Source: Micromonospora pallida (lineage in GTDB: Bacteria; Actinomycetota; Actinomycetes; Mycobacteriales; Micromonosporaceae). Taken from it: 64,000 bases of DNA. A program made the translations under genes and the position numbers. Positions 34,121 to 42,054 of the stretch are shown here, one piece after another (within the stretch, counting starts at the first letter, position 1; every line of letters starts with the position of its first letter). The notes beneath the pieces are model-generated. The model saw nothing but the letters and a program-made list of their open reading frames with translations. It was not told the origin of the DNA and searched no databases. The DNA lies in the NCBI RefSeq assembly GCF_900090325.1, contig NZ_FMHW01000002.1:2914001-2978000 (forward strand), written 5' to 3'.

Positions 34121-35158
34121 ATGCGGCGGCAGCGAGGCGGTACGGCGAGCCCTCTGGCCGGCAAGGTCGTCCTGGTGACCGGGGCGGCCCGGGGCATCGG
34201 TGCGCACACCGCCCGGGTCGCCGCCGCCCGGGGCGCCCGGGTCTGCCTGGTCGGCCTGGAGCCGGAGCGCCTGGCCGCGCTCGCGGCCGAACTCGGGCCC
34301 GGACATCTCTGGTTCTGCGCCGACGTCACCGACCAGGCGGCCCTGCGGGCGGCCGTGGACGGCACGGTGGCGGCGCTGGGCGGCATCGACGCGGTGGTCG
34401 CGAACGCGGGCGTGGCGAACCGGGGCACCCTGGCGGTCGGGGACGTCGAGGCGATGGTGCGGACCGTCGAGGTGAACCTGATCGGGGTGATGCGGACGGC
34501 GGCGGCGACGGTCGACGCGCTGATCGCCCGGCGGGGCTACCTGCTGCTCGTCTCGTCGGCGGCGGCGTTCGCCGCGGCGCCCGGAATGGCCGCGTACTGC
34601 GCGTCGAAGGCCGGGGTGGAGCAGTTCGGCACGTCGATCCGGTTGGAGTTGGCCCACCACGGGGTCGCCGTCGGCACCGCGCACATGTCCTGGGTCGACA
34701 CCGACCTGGTCCGGGATGCCCGCGCCGATCTGCCGGCCGTCGCCGAACTGCTGGCGAAGCTGCCCTGGCCGATGCGGCGGACCACGTCGGTGCGGGAGTG
34801 CGCGGAGGCGTTCGTCCGGGCCGTCGAGCGACGGCAGCGACGGGTGTACGTGCCCCGGGCCGTGGGGCTGTTGCAGGCCAGTCGCGCGGTGTTGGTCAGC
34901 CCGCTGGCCGACCTGGTGATGGCCCGGCACGCGCGACGCGCCGTACCCGAGTTGGAGGAGCAGGTGCGGGCCCTGGGGCGCGGGTTCGGCGTGACCACGG
35001 CGCTGCCCACCGGCACGGGCCCCACTGGCACGGGCCCCACCGACACCGGCTCCGCTGACACCCGTCCCGCTGACACCGGCCCCACCGGCACGGGCCCCGC
35101 TCACACCGGCCCCGCCGGCATCCGGCCCGAACCGCTGGCGGGCGACTCCACCTGCTGA
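34121..35158 (+). CDS. Short-chain dehydrogenase/reductase with a repetitive tail
   Basis: About 345 aa. Rossmann motif VTGAARGIGAHT (about 20-31), VVANAGVAN, catalytic Ser in LLVSSAAAFAA, and YCASK (Tyr/Lys of the active site). The C-terminal 50 residues are a low-complexity five-residue repeat (TGTGP/TDTGS type) coded by eight 15-bp repeats, and are probably a disordered tail. ATG 34121 (or GTG 34118) starts 6 nt after TAGTTT, a leaderless-type arrangement. Substrate unknown. Confidence 0.86.
   Translation: MRRQRGGTASPLAGKVVLVTGAARGIGAHTARVAAARGARVCLVGLEPERLAALAAELGPGHLWFCADVTDQAALRAAVDGTVAALGGIDAVVANAGVANRGTLAVGDVEAMVRTVEVNLIGVMRTAAATVDALIARRGYLLLVSSAAAFAAAPGMAAYCASKAGVEQFGTSIRLELAHHGVAVGTAHMSWVDTDLVRDARADLPAVAELLAKLPWPMRRTTSVRECAEAFVRAVERRQRRVYVPRAVGLLQASRAVLVSPLADLVMARHARRAVPELEEQVRALGRGFGVTTALPTGTGPTGTGPTDTGSADTRPADTGPTGTGPAHTGPAGIRPEPLAGDSTC
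35006..35125 (+). repeat. 15-bp in-frame tandem repeat, eight copies
   Basis: Eight copies of a 15-mer of the type CCCACCGGCACGGGC fill 35006-35125 within the SDR reading frame, giving pentapeptides such as PTGTG and PADTG. Copy number could vary between strains without breaking the frame. Confidence 0.9.
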
Positions 35159-35339
35159 CCGTCCGCTCGGCAGCGTCGCCGGCTGGCGGAGCAGTTCGGG
35201 GCGCCGAATCCGCGCGGGGCACCAAGATCGTCGGTCGCCGGTTTGTCCTGCTCCGGCCTCGGGTACCGCTGCGGGAGCGGCATGGCCGGCGGGGGTGAGA
35301 CCTGGCCGGTGGGCACCGGACGAGGGCGAGGAGCGACGG

Positions 35340-36290
35340 ATGAGGACGCTGGACGGGCGGTACCGGCTCGAACAGCGGATCGGCGTCGGCGGGATGTCGG
35401 AGGTCTGGCGGGCACACGACGTGGTGCTGGACCGGACCGTGGCGGTCAAACTGATCTCTCCCGGCCAGGAGGACGGGCCGACCTCGGTGGAGCGGATCCG
35501 GGCCGAGGCCCGCTCGGCGGCCCGGCTGGTGCACCCGAACGTGGCGAGCGTGCACGACTTCGGCACGTCGGCGACGGTCACCGGGCAGGTGGTGCCGTAC
35601 ATCGTGATGGAGCTGGCCGAGGGGGAAACCCTCGCCGCGCACATTCGTGGTGGTCCGCTGGACTGGCGGATCGCGGTACGGGTCTGCGCCGAGGTGAGTG
35701 CGGCGCTGGCCGCCGCGCACGCCCACGGCATCGTGCACCGGGACGTGAAGCCGGCGAACGTGGTGCTCACCCCGGTCGGGGTGAAGGTGCTGGACTTCGG
35801 CATCGCCACCGCCGCCGGGACGGCCGACCCGCTCCCGGCGGGGATGGTGGTCGGCACTCCGGCGTACCTGGCCCCGGAGCAGTTGACCGGGCAGCCGGCC
35901 ACCACCGCCGCCGACATGTACGCCCTCGGCGTGCTGCTGTACTACTGCCTGACCGGCCGCCTGCCGCACCCGGCGTCGACGGCGACCCAACTGCTGGTGA
36001 GGCGTCGCCGGCAGTCGCCGGAGCCGCTGCCCCCGATCGACGGTCTACCCGCCGAGGTGGCCGACCTGTGCCGGCGCTGCCTGGTCGAGGACCCGCTGGC
36101 CCGCCCCACCAGCCTGGTCGCCGCGCTGGTGCTGGCCGAGGCGGTGGACGCCCGGGTGTACGTGCCGCTGGCCACGGTGCCGCCCCGGCCCCGGGCGGCG
36201 GGGGCGGTGTCGCCGTGGAGCGCCCGGGCCGCCGCCGAGCCGACCGAGGTGGCGGTGGCGGTGGACCAGGGCGGCCCGGCGGAGGGCTGA
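35340..36290 (+). CDS. Soluble Ser/Thr protein kinase (Hanks type)
   Basis: A 316-aa kinase. Glycine loop IGVGGMSEVW (about 14-23), catalytic VAVKL Lys, HRDVKPANV (HRD loop) and DFGIATAAG (DFG), then VGTPAYLAPEQ. The kinase domain fills about 1-265; the remaining 50 residues are Ala/Pro-rich and contain no transmembrane helix, so unlike PknB it has no extracellular PASTA sensor. ATG 35340 has GAGGAG about 8 nt upstream. It is monocistronic. An imperfect 25-bp repeat follows the stop. Confidence 0.92.
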   Translation: MRTLDGRYRLEQRIGVGGMSEVWRAHDVVLDRTVAVKLISPGQEDGPTSVERIRAEARSAARLVHPNVASVHDFGTSATVTGQVVPYIVMELAEGETLAAHIRGGPLDWRIAVRVCAEVSAALAAAHAHGIVHRDVKPANVVLTPVGVKVLDFGIATAAGTADPLPAGMVVGTPAYLAPEQLTGQPATTAADMYALGVLLYYCLTGRLPHPASTATQLLVRRRRQSPEPLPPIDGLPAEVADLCRRCLVEDPLARPTSLVAALVLAEAVDARVYVPLATVPPRPRAAGAVSPWSARAAAEPTEVAVAVDQGGPAEG

Positions 36291-36298
36291 CCGCCCCC

Positions 36299-36355
36299 GC
36301 GTCTGGCCGGCCCCGCCCACGGTCGCCCTGGCGTCCGGCCGGCCCCACCCACGGT
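36299..36355 (+). repeat. Two-copy direct repeat downstream of the kinase gene
   Basis: A 25-mer, GCGTCTGGCCGGCCCCGCCC plus ACGGT, at 36299-36323 recurs at 36331-36355 with 23 of 25 matches (period 32), starting 8 nt after the kinase stop codon. Confidence 0.7.
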
Positions 36356-36405
36356 TTCGCCGGGCGGGTGCCGGGTAGCCGTGCCGGGATGACGGGAGGA
36401 ACGCG

Positions 36406-36831
36406 ATGTCGGACCCGAGTTCCTGGTTCCACGAGGCCATGGCGACCGCCGAGGGCGGTCACGTACGCACCGACGACGGTGGGCTCTCCACAACGCTGGC
36501 CTCCCCGCTCGCGCCGCACTGCTCGGGGCTCACGCCGGAGCAGTTGCTCGCGGCGGCCTTCGCCTCGTGCCTGCACCACGCGGCGGTGGAGGCGGCCAAG
36601 GACATCACCGACGAGGCGCACACCGTGCAGGTACGCGCCGAGGTCAGGTTGGGTCGCGCCGACGACGGCCGGTACCAGGCGGACGTGCACGCCTCGATCG
36701 CCTCGACCGGGCTGAGCCGCGACCAACTCGCTGGTCTGGTCCGGCAGGCGGACCGGTTGTGGCCGTTCTCCAGCGGCGACCTGAGCCGGCACCGGCTGAC
36801 CGTCACCGCGGCGGAGAACGGGCGGCACTGA
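36406..36831 (+). CDS. Ohr/OsmC family protein lacking the second catalytic Cys
   Basis: A 141-aa OsmC-fold protein. The peroxidatic Cys is in AFASCLHHA (about Cys51); GLTPEQLLAAAFA before it is the family block. In Ohr proteins the resolving Cys lies in a CPYSNA motif near residue 120; here the equivalent is LWPFSSGDLS, with Trp instead of Cys, so the disulfide cycle of organic hydroperoxide reductases is not possible in the usual way. ATG 36406 has a GGAGG run upstream. Probably a thiol-based detoxification or lipoyl-related protein of altered mechanism. Confidence 0.82.
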   Translation: MSDPSSWFHEAMATAEGGHVRTDDGGLSTTLASPLAPHCSGLTPEQLLAAAFASCLHHAAVEAAKDITDEAHTVQVRAEVRLGRADDGRYQADVHASIASTGLSRDQLAGLVRQADRLWPFSSGDLSRHRLTVTAAENGRH

Positions 36832-37113
36832 GCGGACGCTCCCGCATGGCCGCCCGGCTGCACTCCGAACAGCCGACGAATCATCAGACGATCGGTCAGT
36901 TCAGCCACCCCGACCGGTGGATGGCTTGATCGGGTGACACCGCCCCCACAAAGCCGCCGGATTGGGGGTGACCGCCTGGTCTATTTCAGGATTTGCCGGT
37001 ATTGGCCGTGATAGCCGAGTCTGGTCGCATATCTGGCGGTATTAAGGGTGCGAGTGCGGCTAATTGTGGCTGATGCCACCTTCCACACCGATGGCAACGG
37101 TCCGGATCTTTTC

Positions 37114-37125
37114 TAGCCTCGGCGG
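37114..37125 (+). promoter_or_regulatory. Leaderless -10 element of the second lysozyme-like gene
   Basis: TAGCCT (37114-37119) ends exactly 6 nt before the GTG at 37126, and no Shine-Dalgarno is present. A clear -35 was not found. Confidence 0.4.
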
Positions 37126-37944
37126 GTGCACCCCGACGACCCCACTGACCAGAAACTGACCCCCACCCGACCAGACGCCCGTTCGGCCGAATCCGCATCC
37201 TCCGTACGGCGGAGCGGCCGTCACCGCGCCGAGGACCGTCGGCCCCGGGGCCGGGCGTGGCACGCCGCCACCGGCGTCCGGGTCGCCCTCGCCGCCGGAG
37301 TGACCTGCTGCCTCGGCGTCGGCGCCGTCGTCGGATCACAGGCCGTCACCGGCGACGAGGAGCCGCTGCGCGAGTCCCTGGCCGACCGGGCGATCAGCGC
37401 CGCCGAGGCCGACCAGCGGGCGTCCCGCTCGTACCAGCGCACCCCAGCGTCGACCCCGAGCGCCACCGCCAGCCCGACACCGACGGCCCGCCCGAAACGA
37501 CCCGCCCGGCCGAAGCCGGTCGCCGGGCTGAGCCAGCGCCAGATGGACAACGCCAAGACGATCGTGGACGTCGGCGTCCGGTCGCGGATGCCCCGCCGGG
37601 CGCTGGTGGTGGCGGTCGCCACCGCGATGCAGGAGAGCAACCTGCACAACGTCGCCAATGACCAGATCGCCGAGTCGCTCCGATACCCGCACCAGGGCAC
37701 CGGCACCGACCACGACTCGGTCGGCCTCTTCCAGCAGCGGCCGAGCAGCGGCTGGGGCAGCGTCCGGGAGCTGATGCAACCGACGTACGCCGCCAGCGCC
37801 TTCTACCGCGCGCTGCGCGAGGTGCCGGGGTGGCAGAAGCTGAGTGTCACCGCCGCCGCCCAGGCGGTGCAGCAGTCGGCCTACCCCGGCGCGTACGCCA
37901 AGCACGAACGTCGGGCCACCGCCGTGGTCGACGCGCTGACCTGA
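37126..37944 (+). CDS. Secreted lysozyme/transglycosylase-like protein (paralogue of 24459-25064)
   Basis: A 272-aa protein: about 45 polar residues, a membrane helix (about 50-72; GVRVALAAGVTCCLGVGAVV), a Pro/Thr/Ser linker, then the same 125-residue module as the gene at 24459: AVATAMQESNLHNV (candidate Glu), DSVGLFQQRPSSGWG, FYRALREVPGWQ and VQQSAYPGAY. An insertion of about 14 residues lies between the two conserved blocks. It is likely anchored to the membrane with the module outside, in the wall. The GTG at 37126 follows TAGCCT by 6 nt. Confidence 0.76.
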   Translation: MHPDDPTDQKLTPTRPDARSAESASSVRRSGRHRAEDRRPRGRAWHAATGVRVALAAGVTCCLGVGAVVGSQAVTGDEEPLRESLADRAISAAEADQRASRSYQRTPASTPSATASPTPTARPKRPARPKPVAGLSQRQMDNAKTIVDVGVRSRMPRRALVVAVATAMQESNLHNVANDQIAESLRYPHQGTGTDHDSVGLFQQRPSSGWGSVRELMQPTYAASAFYRALREVPGWQKLSVTAAAQAVQQSAYPGAYAKHERRATAVVDALT

Positions 37945-37954
37945 CCGGTTCCTC

Positions 37955-38035
37955 CTGGCGGCGGTCAGGACCGCTGATCCCCCCTGCCGGCGGTCAGGGA
38001 CCGCTGATCCCCCCTGGCGGCGATCAGGACCGCTT
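37955..38035. repeat. About 30-bp tandem repeat, three copies, overlapping the receiver gene's 3' end
   Basis: Units 37955-37983, 37984-38013 and 38014-38035 share CTGGCGGCGGTCAGGACCGC followed by TGATCCCCC. The last unit contains the stop and final codons of the minus-strand receiver gene (TGA at 38026-38024). Each unit holds a GCGGTC/GACCGC hairpin, so they may be stacked terminators. Confidence 0.85.
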
Positions 38036-38470
38036 CGGCAGCACCACGACGCGACCGAAGAACTCGTCGATGCGCCGCACCACGTCGTTGAAGTCGTCCA
38101 GGTCGATCGGCTTGGTCACGTACGCGTTGGCCTGGAGGGTGTAGCTGCCGACGATGTCGGTGTCCGCGTTGGAGGTGGTCAGCACGACGATCGGAATCGT
38201 CCGCAGGTCGCCGTCGGTCTTCACCTCGCCGAGCACCTGCCGGCCGTCCATCCGGGGCATGTTCAGGTCGAGCAGGATGACGTCCGGGCGCTGGGCGTCG
38301 GTGTGCCGGCCCTCCCGGCGGAGGAACTCCATCGCCTCCTGACCGTCGCTGACCACGTCGATGATCTTCTCGACGTCGGAGTCCTCCAGGGCCTCCTCGA
38401 TCATCAGGACGTCGCCCGGGTCGTCGTCCACCACCAGGATGCGGACCGGTCCGGACCTGTCTGCCCCCAT
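38024..38470 (-). CDS. Single-domain response regulator (CheY/Rcp1-like)
   Basis: A 148-aa stand-alone receiver. Acidic pocket VDDDPGD (about 15-21), phospho-acceptor Asp in VILLDLNMPRMDG (about residue 68), conserved Thr in VVLTTSN and Lys in YVTKP. It has no output domain, as in Rcp1-type receivers that relay phosphate from phytochrome-like or PAS kinases. No kinase gene is in the window. It begins a block of STAS, PP2C and B12-binding genes, so it may feed into that partner-switch. Confidence 0.9.
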   Translation of the reverse strand: MGADRSGPVRILVVDDDPGDVLMIEEALEDSDVEKIIDVVSDGQEAMEFLRREGRHTDAQRPDVILLDLNMPRMDGRQVLGEVKTDGDLRTIPIVVLTTSNADTDIVGSYTLQANAYVTKPIDLDDFNDVVRRIDEFFGRVVVLPKRS

Positions 38471-38544
38471 GACTACCTGCCTCTGCGTGGTGGTGGGTTG
38501 GCGGGTGACCGTTCGATCACCTGCCAGCGGGGAAATCTAGTCGA

Positions 38545-38877
38545 TCAGTGGTGGGCCTGCGACGCCGGGTCGTAGCGGAGCACCTCGGCCAGGCCGGTCA
38601 TCCGCAGCACCCGTTCCACCCGTCCGGTGGCACCGGTGAGGCGCAGCCAGCCGCCGGCTGCGGTGCACGCGTTGTCGCCACGGACGAAGGCCGCGATCCC
38701 GGTGGAGTCGCAGAAGGTCAGCCCGGCCAGGTCGACCAGGAGGTTGACCTGCCCGTCGGCGAGGAGACCGTCGATCGCCGTGGCGAGGTCGGGCGCGGTG
38801 CTCAGGTCGAGCTCACCGGCGAGCCGCAGGCGGACCTCACCGCCGTCCCGTTGGGCATGCGCGACGGTGAACGTCAA
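38545..38877 (-). CDS. STAS-domain anti-sigma factor antagonist (RsbV/SpoIIAA type)
   Basis: A 110-aa STAS protein: EVRLRLAGELDLSTAP (about 14-29), the phosphorylation site FCDSTGIAAFV (Ser about 62) and LRLTGATGRVERVLRMTGL. The TTG at 38877 is chosen since GGGAG lies about 4 nt upstream; the frame is open to 38925 without a better site. RsbV-type proteins bind the kinase RsbW when dephosphorylated, freeing the sigma factor. It lies apart from the PP2C gene but in the same signalling block. Confidence 0.85.
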   Translation of the reverse strand: MTFTVAHAQRDGGEVRLRLAGELDLSTAPDLATAIDGLLADGQVNLLVDLAGLTFCDSTGIAAFVRGDNACTAAGGWLRLTGATGRVERVLRMTGLAEVLRYDPASQAHH

Positions 38878-38960
38878 CGTGCTCCCTCTCGCTCCGGCCA
38901 CAGGCGGACGCTTGCGGTGGAGCAAGTATAAGCGGGCCCGAACGCCGGGACGCGAGCGCC

Positions 38961-39076
38961 CACTGTCCGTCCAGGCCGGTGGGCACCTCGGCGCCCGCCG
39001 TCGTCCCGGGCGGGCGGGTACCTCACCGCCGACTGTCCGCCCTGGTCAGGAGCACCTCAGCGGCGACTGGTGTCCG
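38961..39076. repeat. Degenerate tandem copies of the B12-protein gene's 3' end
   Basis: ACCTCAGCGGCGACTGGTGT (39054-39073), which contains the stop of the B12-binding gene (TGA 39059-39057), resembles ACCTCACCGCCGACTGTCCG at 39020-39039. The 35-bp stretch from 39031 resembles 38961-38993 (period about 70). Matches are imperfect. Confidence 0.5.
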
Positions 39077-40112
39077 GGGCGGCGGCGGACACCGCCTGCC
39101 CTGCCTCGAGGAACCGACCCGCGCGGGGGAAGTCCCGCAACACCTGCCGGAAGTGGGTCAGGGTGGCCTCCACCGTGGCCGCCGGCACGCCCCGGCTGGT
39201 GAGGATCAGCGCCAACCAGTCGACGAACTCGGTGAACAGGTCGCTGTCGTCGACGTAGACCGCAGCGGCGAGGAAGTCCACGATGTAGCCTAGGTCGCTG
39301 ACGGTGGAGTCGAGCTGGGCTGGCGTGTAGTCGGCCAGCCGCGGGAACCGGTCCCGCAGGTCGGCCAGGGCGGAGTCGATCAGTTCGGCCCGCTGCCGCA
39401 GCAGACCGCCGTACTCGTCGTCGGCCAGGTGGGCCAGGTCGGCGGCGGGCACCCGGCGCAGCGTGCGCTCGTCGGCGACCAGCTCTGCGGCGGCCGGGGC
39501 GTCCGGCGCCCACGCCACCCCGAGCCGTCGGGCCCACCGGCCGTCCGGGCCGAAGCCGCGACCACCGACCAGCACCGGCACGTCGGAGCGGCGACAGGCC
39601 TCGATCATGCGGTGGGCGTACGGCAGCCGCATCGGCAGGGCACAGGCCAGGGCGACCGCGTGCGCGTCGTACCGCTGGAGGTACCCCACCAGGTGCGCGG
39701 CGGGCACGCTCGCGCCGAGAAAGGTCGTCTGCCAGCCGCGCAGCCGCAGCACCTCGGCCACCAGCCGGGCGGGCAGGCCGTGCCACTCCCCGTCCATGCA
39801 CGCCACCACGACGTGGCCACGGGTCGGGCGTGGGCTGGCGGACGAGGAGACCGCCGCGACCACGCGCTCGCTGATGTGTGTCGCGGCGTGCTCCTGCGCC
39901 ACGCTCCATTCGTTGCGCGCCCAGCGCTCCCCCACCTCGGCCTGCGCCGGGGCGACCAGGTCGAGCAGAATCCGCTCGGCCGGCAGCCCGTCGGCGAGCA
40001 GGTCCATCGCCACGTCCACCGCCGCGTACTCGTCGGCGTCCGCCAGACAGCCCAGGTACGTCGGGTAGGCGGCGGTCAGGTCGGTACGGGTCACGCTGGT
40101 CACGGTCGTCAC
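39057..40112 (-). CDS. CarH-like cobalamin (B12)-binding protein without DNA-binding domain
   Basis: A 351-aa protein. The helical cap (about 40-90) contains GERWARNEWSVAQEHAAT, matching the W...EH pattern of the B12-cap in CarH and methionine synthase. The Rossmann B12 domain (about 98-215) has the lower-ligand segment ACMDGEWHGLPARL (candidate His about 110), then RGWQTTFLGASVP and VGGRGFGPD. There is no MerR-type HTH. The C-terminal 135 residues are helical and unassigned. The GTG overlaps the PP2C gene's stop (GTGA). It probably senses B12 or, with adenosylcobalamin, light; that is inference. Confidence 0.85.
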   Translation of the reverse strand: MTTVTSVTRTDLTAAYPTYLGCLADADEYAAVDVAMDLLADGLPAERILLDLVAPAQAEVGERWARNEWSVAQEHAATHISERVVAAVSSSASPRPTRGHVVVACMDGEWHGLPARLVAEVLRLRGWQTTFLGASVPAAHLVGYLQRYDAHAVALACALPMRLPYAHRMIEACRRSDVPVLVGGRGFGPDGRWARRLGVAWAPDAPAAAELVADERTLRRVPAADLAHLADDEYGGLLRQRAELIDSALADLRDRFPRLADYTPAQLDSTVSDLGYIVDFLAAAVYVDDSDLFTEFVDWLALILTSRGVPAATVEATLTHFRQVLRDFPRAGRFLEAGQAVSAAAPDTSRR

Positions 40113-41902
40113 GTCCTCGGTTCCCGGAGTCCCTGGCCGGCCGGCCGCGGGGTCGAAGCGGCGGCACCGACCAGATCCGGCACCGCGTGCAGGTGCCGGG
40201 ATCCACGCCCGGTGGCACCGACCGCCCGGAGCGCCAGCACCGCGATGTCGTCGTGGTCGCCGTGGGCGAGCCAGTCGCTGGTGACCTGCTGGATCCGTTC
40301 GGCAAGGGCAGGCGCGGGCATCTGGTGGCAGCCGCTGATCGTGTGCGTCAGCCGGTCCACGCCGAACAGTTCGTCGCCCCGCCGGCCACCCCGGGCCTCG
40401 GTGACCCCGTCGCTGTAGAGCAGGCAGGTCTCGCCGGGGGCAAGCCGGACCGTCACCTCACCGACGCGCGGGTCCGGCACCACCCCGATCAGCATGCCGC
40501 TGAGGGCGATCGGCTCCACCTCGCCGGAGGCACGCAGCAGCAGTGGCGGCAGATGGCCGCCACCGGCCATGGTGAGCGAGAGACCGCCGTCGCGCAGCGG
40601 CCGGACCACCCCGAGCACCATCGTGGCGAACCGGCCCTGGCCGTTGGCGAGGGTCGTCTCCAGCAGCGCTTCGTTGAGCAGCCCCAGCAGCCGGGCGGGC
40701 TGGAACTCGACCCGGTGCAGCGCCTGGAGACACTGCCGGAGCTGCCCGGTGAAGACCGCCGCCTCGACGCCCTTGCCCGAGACGTCGCCGAGATAGAACA
40801 GGCAGCCCCCGTCCGGCAGGTGGTGGGCGCCGTAGAAGTCCCCGCCGATCCGCAGCCCGGCCTGGGCCGGCCGGTAGGCGGTGCCCCACTGGACCCCGGT
40901 CACCTCTGTCGGCTCGACCGGCAGCAGGCTCGCCTGGAGGGTGTCGGCCACCTCCGCCTGGTCGCGGTAGAGCATCGCCGAGGTCAGCGCCGCGCCGGCC
41001 CGGGCGGCGAAGGCGCGGGCCAGGTCCACGTCGGCCTCGTCGTAGCGGCGGGCCGCCCGGCGGGCGACGAGCAGCACACCTGTCGGCGCGCCCCGGCCGG
41101 GCAGCGGCACCAGCCGGGCGCAGACGTCCGACACCGCGAGCCCCGGCAGCCAGCCGGCCTCCGCCGCCTGGTCGACCAGCCAGTCCACCGCGTGCGGCTC
41201 GATGCCGGCGAGTCCCTCGTCGATCGCGGGCGGCAGGTCGGCGGTGCCGAGGACACCACTGTCGACGGTGGGCACGTCCTCGTCCACCCGAGCCGCCCGC
41301 CACCAGCGGACCCGTCCGGCGCGCGGGGCGAGGACCAGCACCGCGACGTCGCCCAGGGCGGGTACGGCGAGCCGGACCGTGACCGCCGCCGCCCGATCGG
41401 GGTGCAGCGGGTTGCCGAGTTTCTCCCCGGCGGTGGCGAGGAACGCCGAGCGGGCCCGTTCGGCGAGCAGGGCGTCGGCCCGGCTGACGCGGTCCGTGAC
41501 GTCCTCGACGTACCGGCAGCTCCGGCCGGCGGAGAGCGACACCCGGCGGATCCGCAGTCGCCGGTCGTGGTGGGTGACCTCGACCGGGTCGCCGGCGGAG
41601 GTGAGCGCCGCCAGTCCGGCGGCGGTCAGGTTCTCCCCCAGGACGACCTCGGGGAGCAGTCGCTCGGCGACCGGGCTGAGGTGGCGTACCACCTCGCCGG
41701 AGTCGCAGACGACGAAGCCCTCGCGGAAGTGTTCGACGACCTCCGACCAGTCCGGCTCGGTGGCGCGGTCCGGGTCGAGGGGTGGCAGGGGCTGCCCAGG
41801 GTGGTCCACGACGCCGGCGGACCACGCCGGAGCCTGTGCGGTACTCGGCGTGGAGATCCGTCCGTCGCCCGGGTCCCAGTCCCTGACGTCGGCAGCAGTC
41901 AC
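40109..41902 (-). CDS. PAS-GAF-PP2C (SpoIIE/RsbU-type) phosphatase
   Basis: A 597-aa protein with a PAS-like segment (about 50-130; GFVVCDSGEVVRHLSPVAER), a GAF-like region (about 150-320) and a C-terminal PP2C domain (about 340-570). The PP2C metal-binding residues are intact: IGGDFYGAH, LGDVSGKGVEA, YSDGVTEARG and HDDIAVLAL. RsbU-like enzymes dephosphorylate STAS proteins; three STAS genes lie nearby. The GTG start is at 41902. Its stop overlaps the B12-protein gene, so the sensor is made with the phosphatase in fixed ratio. Confidence 0.92.
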   Translation of the reverse strand: MTAADVRDWDPGDGRISTPSTAQAPAWSAGVVDHPGQPLPPLDPDRATEPDWSEVVEHFREGFVVCDSGEVVRHLSPVAERLLPEVVLGENLTAAGLAALTSAGDPVEVTHHDRRLRIRRVSLSAGRSCRYVEDVTDRVSRADALLAERARSAFLATAGEKLGNPLHPDRAAAVTVRLAVPALGDVAVLVLAPRAGRVRWWRAARVDEDVPTVDSGVLGTADLPPAIDEGLAGIEPHAVDWLVDQAAEAGWLPGLAVSDVCARLVPLPGRGAPTGVLLVARRAARRYDEADVDLARAFAARAGAALTSAMLYRDQAEVADTLQASLLPVEPTEVTGVQWGTAYRPAQAGLRIGGDFYGAHHLPDGGCLFYLGDVSGKGVEAAVFTGQLRQCLQALHRVEFQPARLLGLLNEALLETTLANGQGRFATMVLGVVRPLRDGGLSLTMAGGGHLPPLLLRASGEVEPIALSGMLIGVVPDPRVGEVTVRLAPGETCLLYSDGVTEARGGRRGDELFGVDRLTHTISGCHQMPAPALAERIQQVTSDWLAHGDHDDIAVLALRAVGATGRGSRHLHAVPDLVGAAASTPRPAGQGLREPRT

Positions 41903-42054
41903 CAGCTAAGCCCCACTCCTTCTCGACACCCTCGGTCCGCCGGTTGTGGCGTATGTGATCCAATTCCTCTCGCCCCAGCCTACGCCGGTATGCCGGTAAC
42001 GCCACCCGTGGCCAGGTTCGGTGTACCGGGCGGACGTCACCCGGGGTTGTTAGG

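Noticed and set aside
32302..35158. Secondary-metabolite cluster (methyltransferase, ApbE, SDR together)
   Set aside because: Each gene has its own start region with leaderless-type signal, no PKS/NRPS/terpene core enzyme and no shared operon structure.
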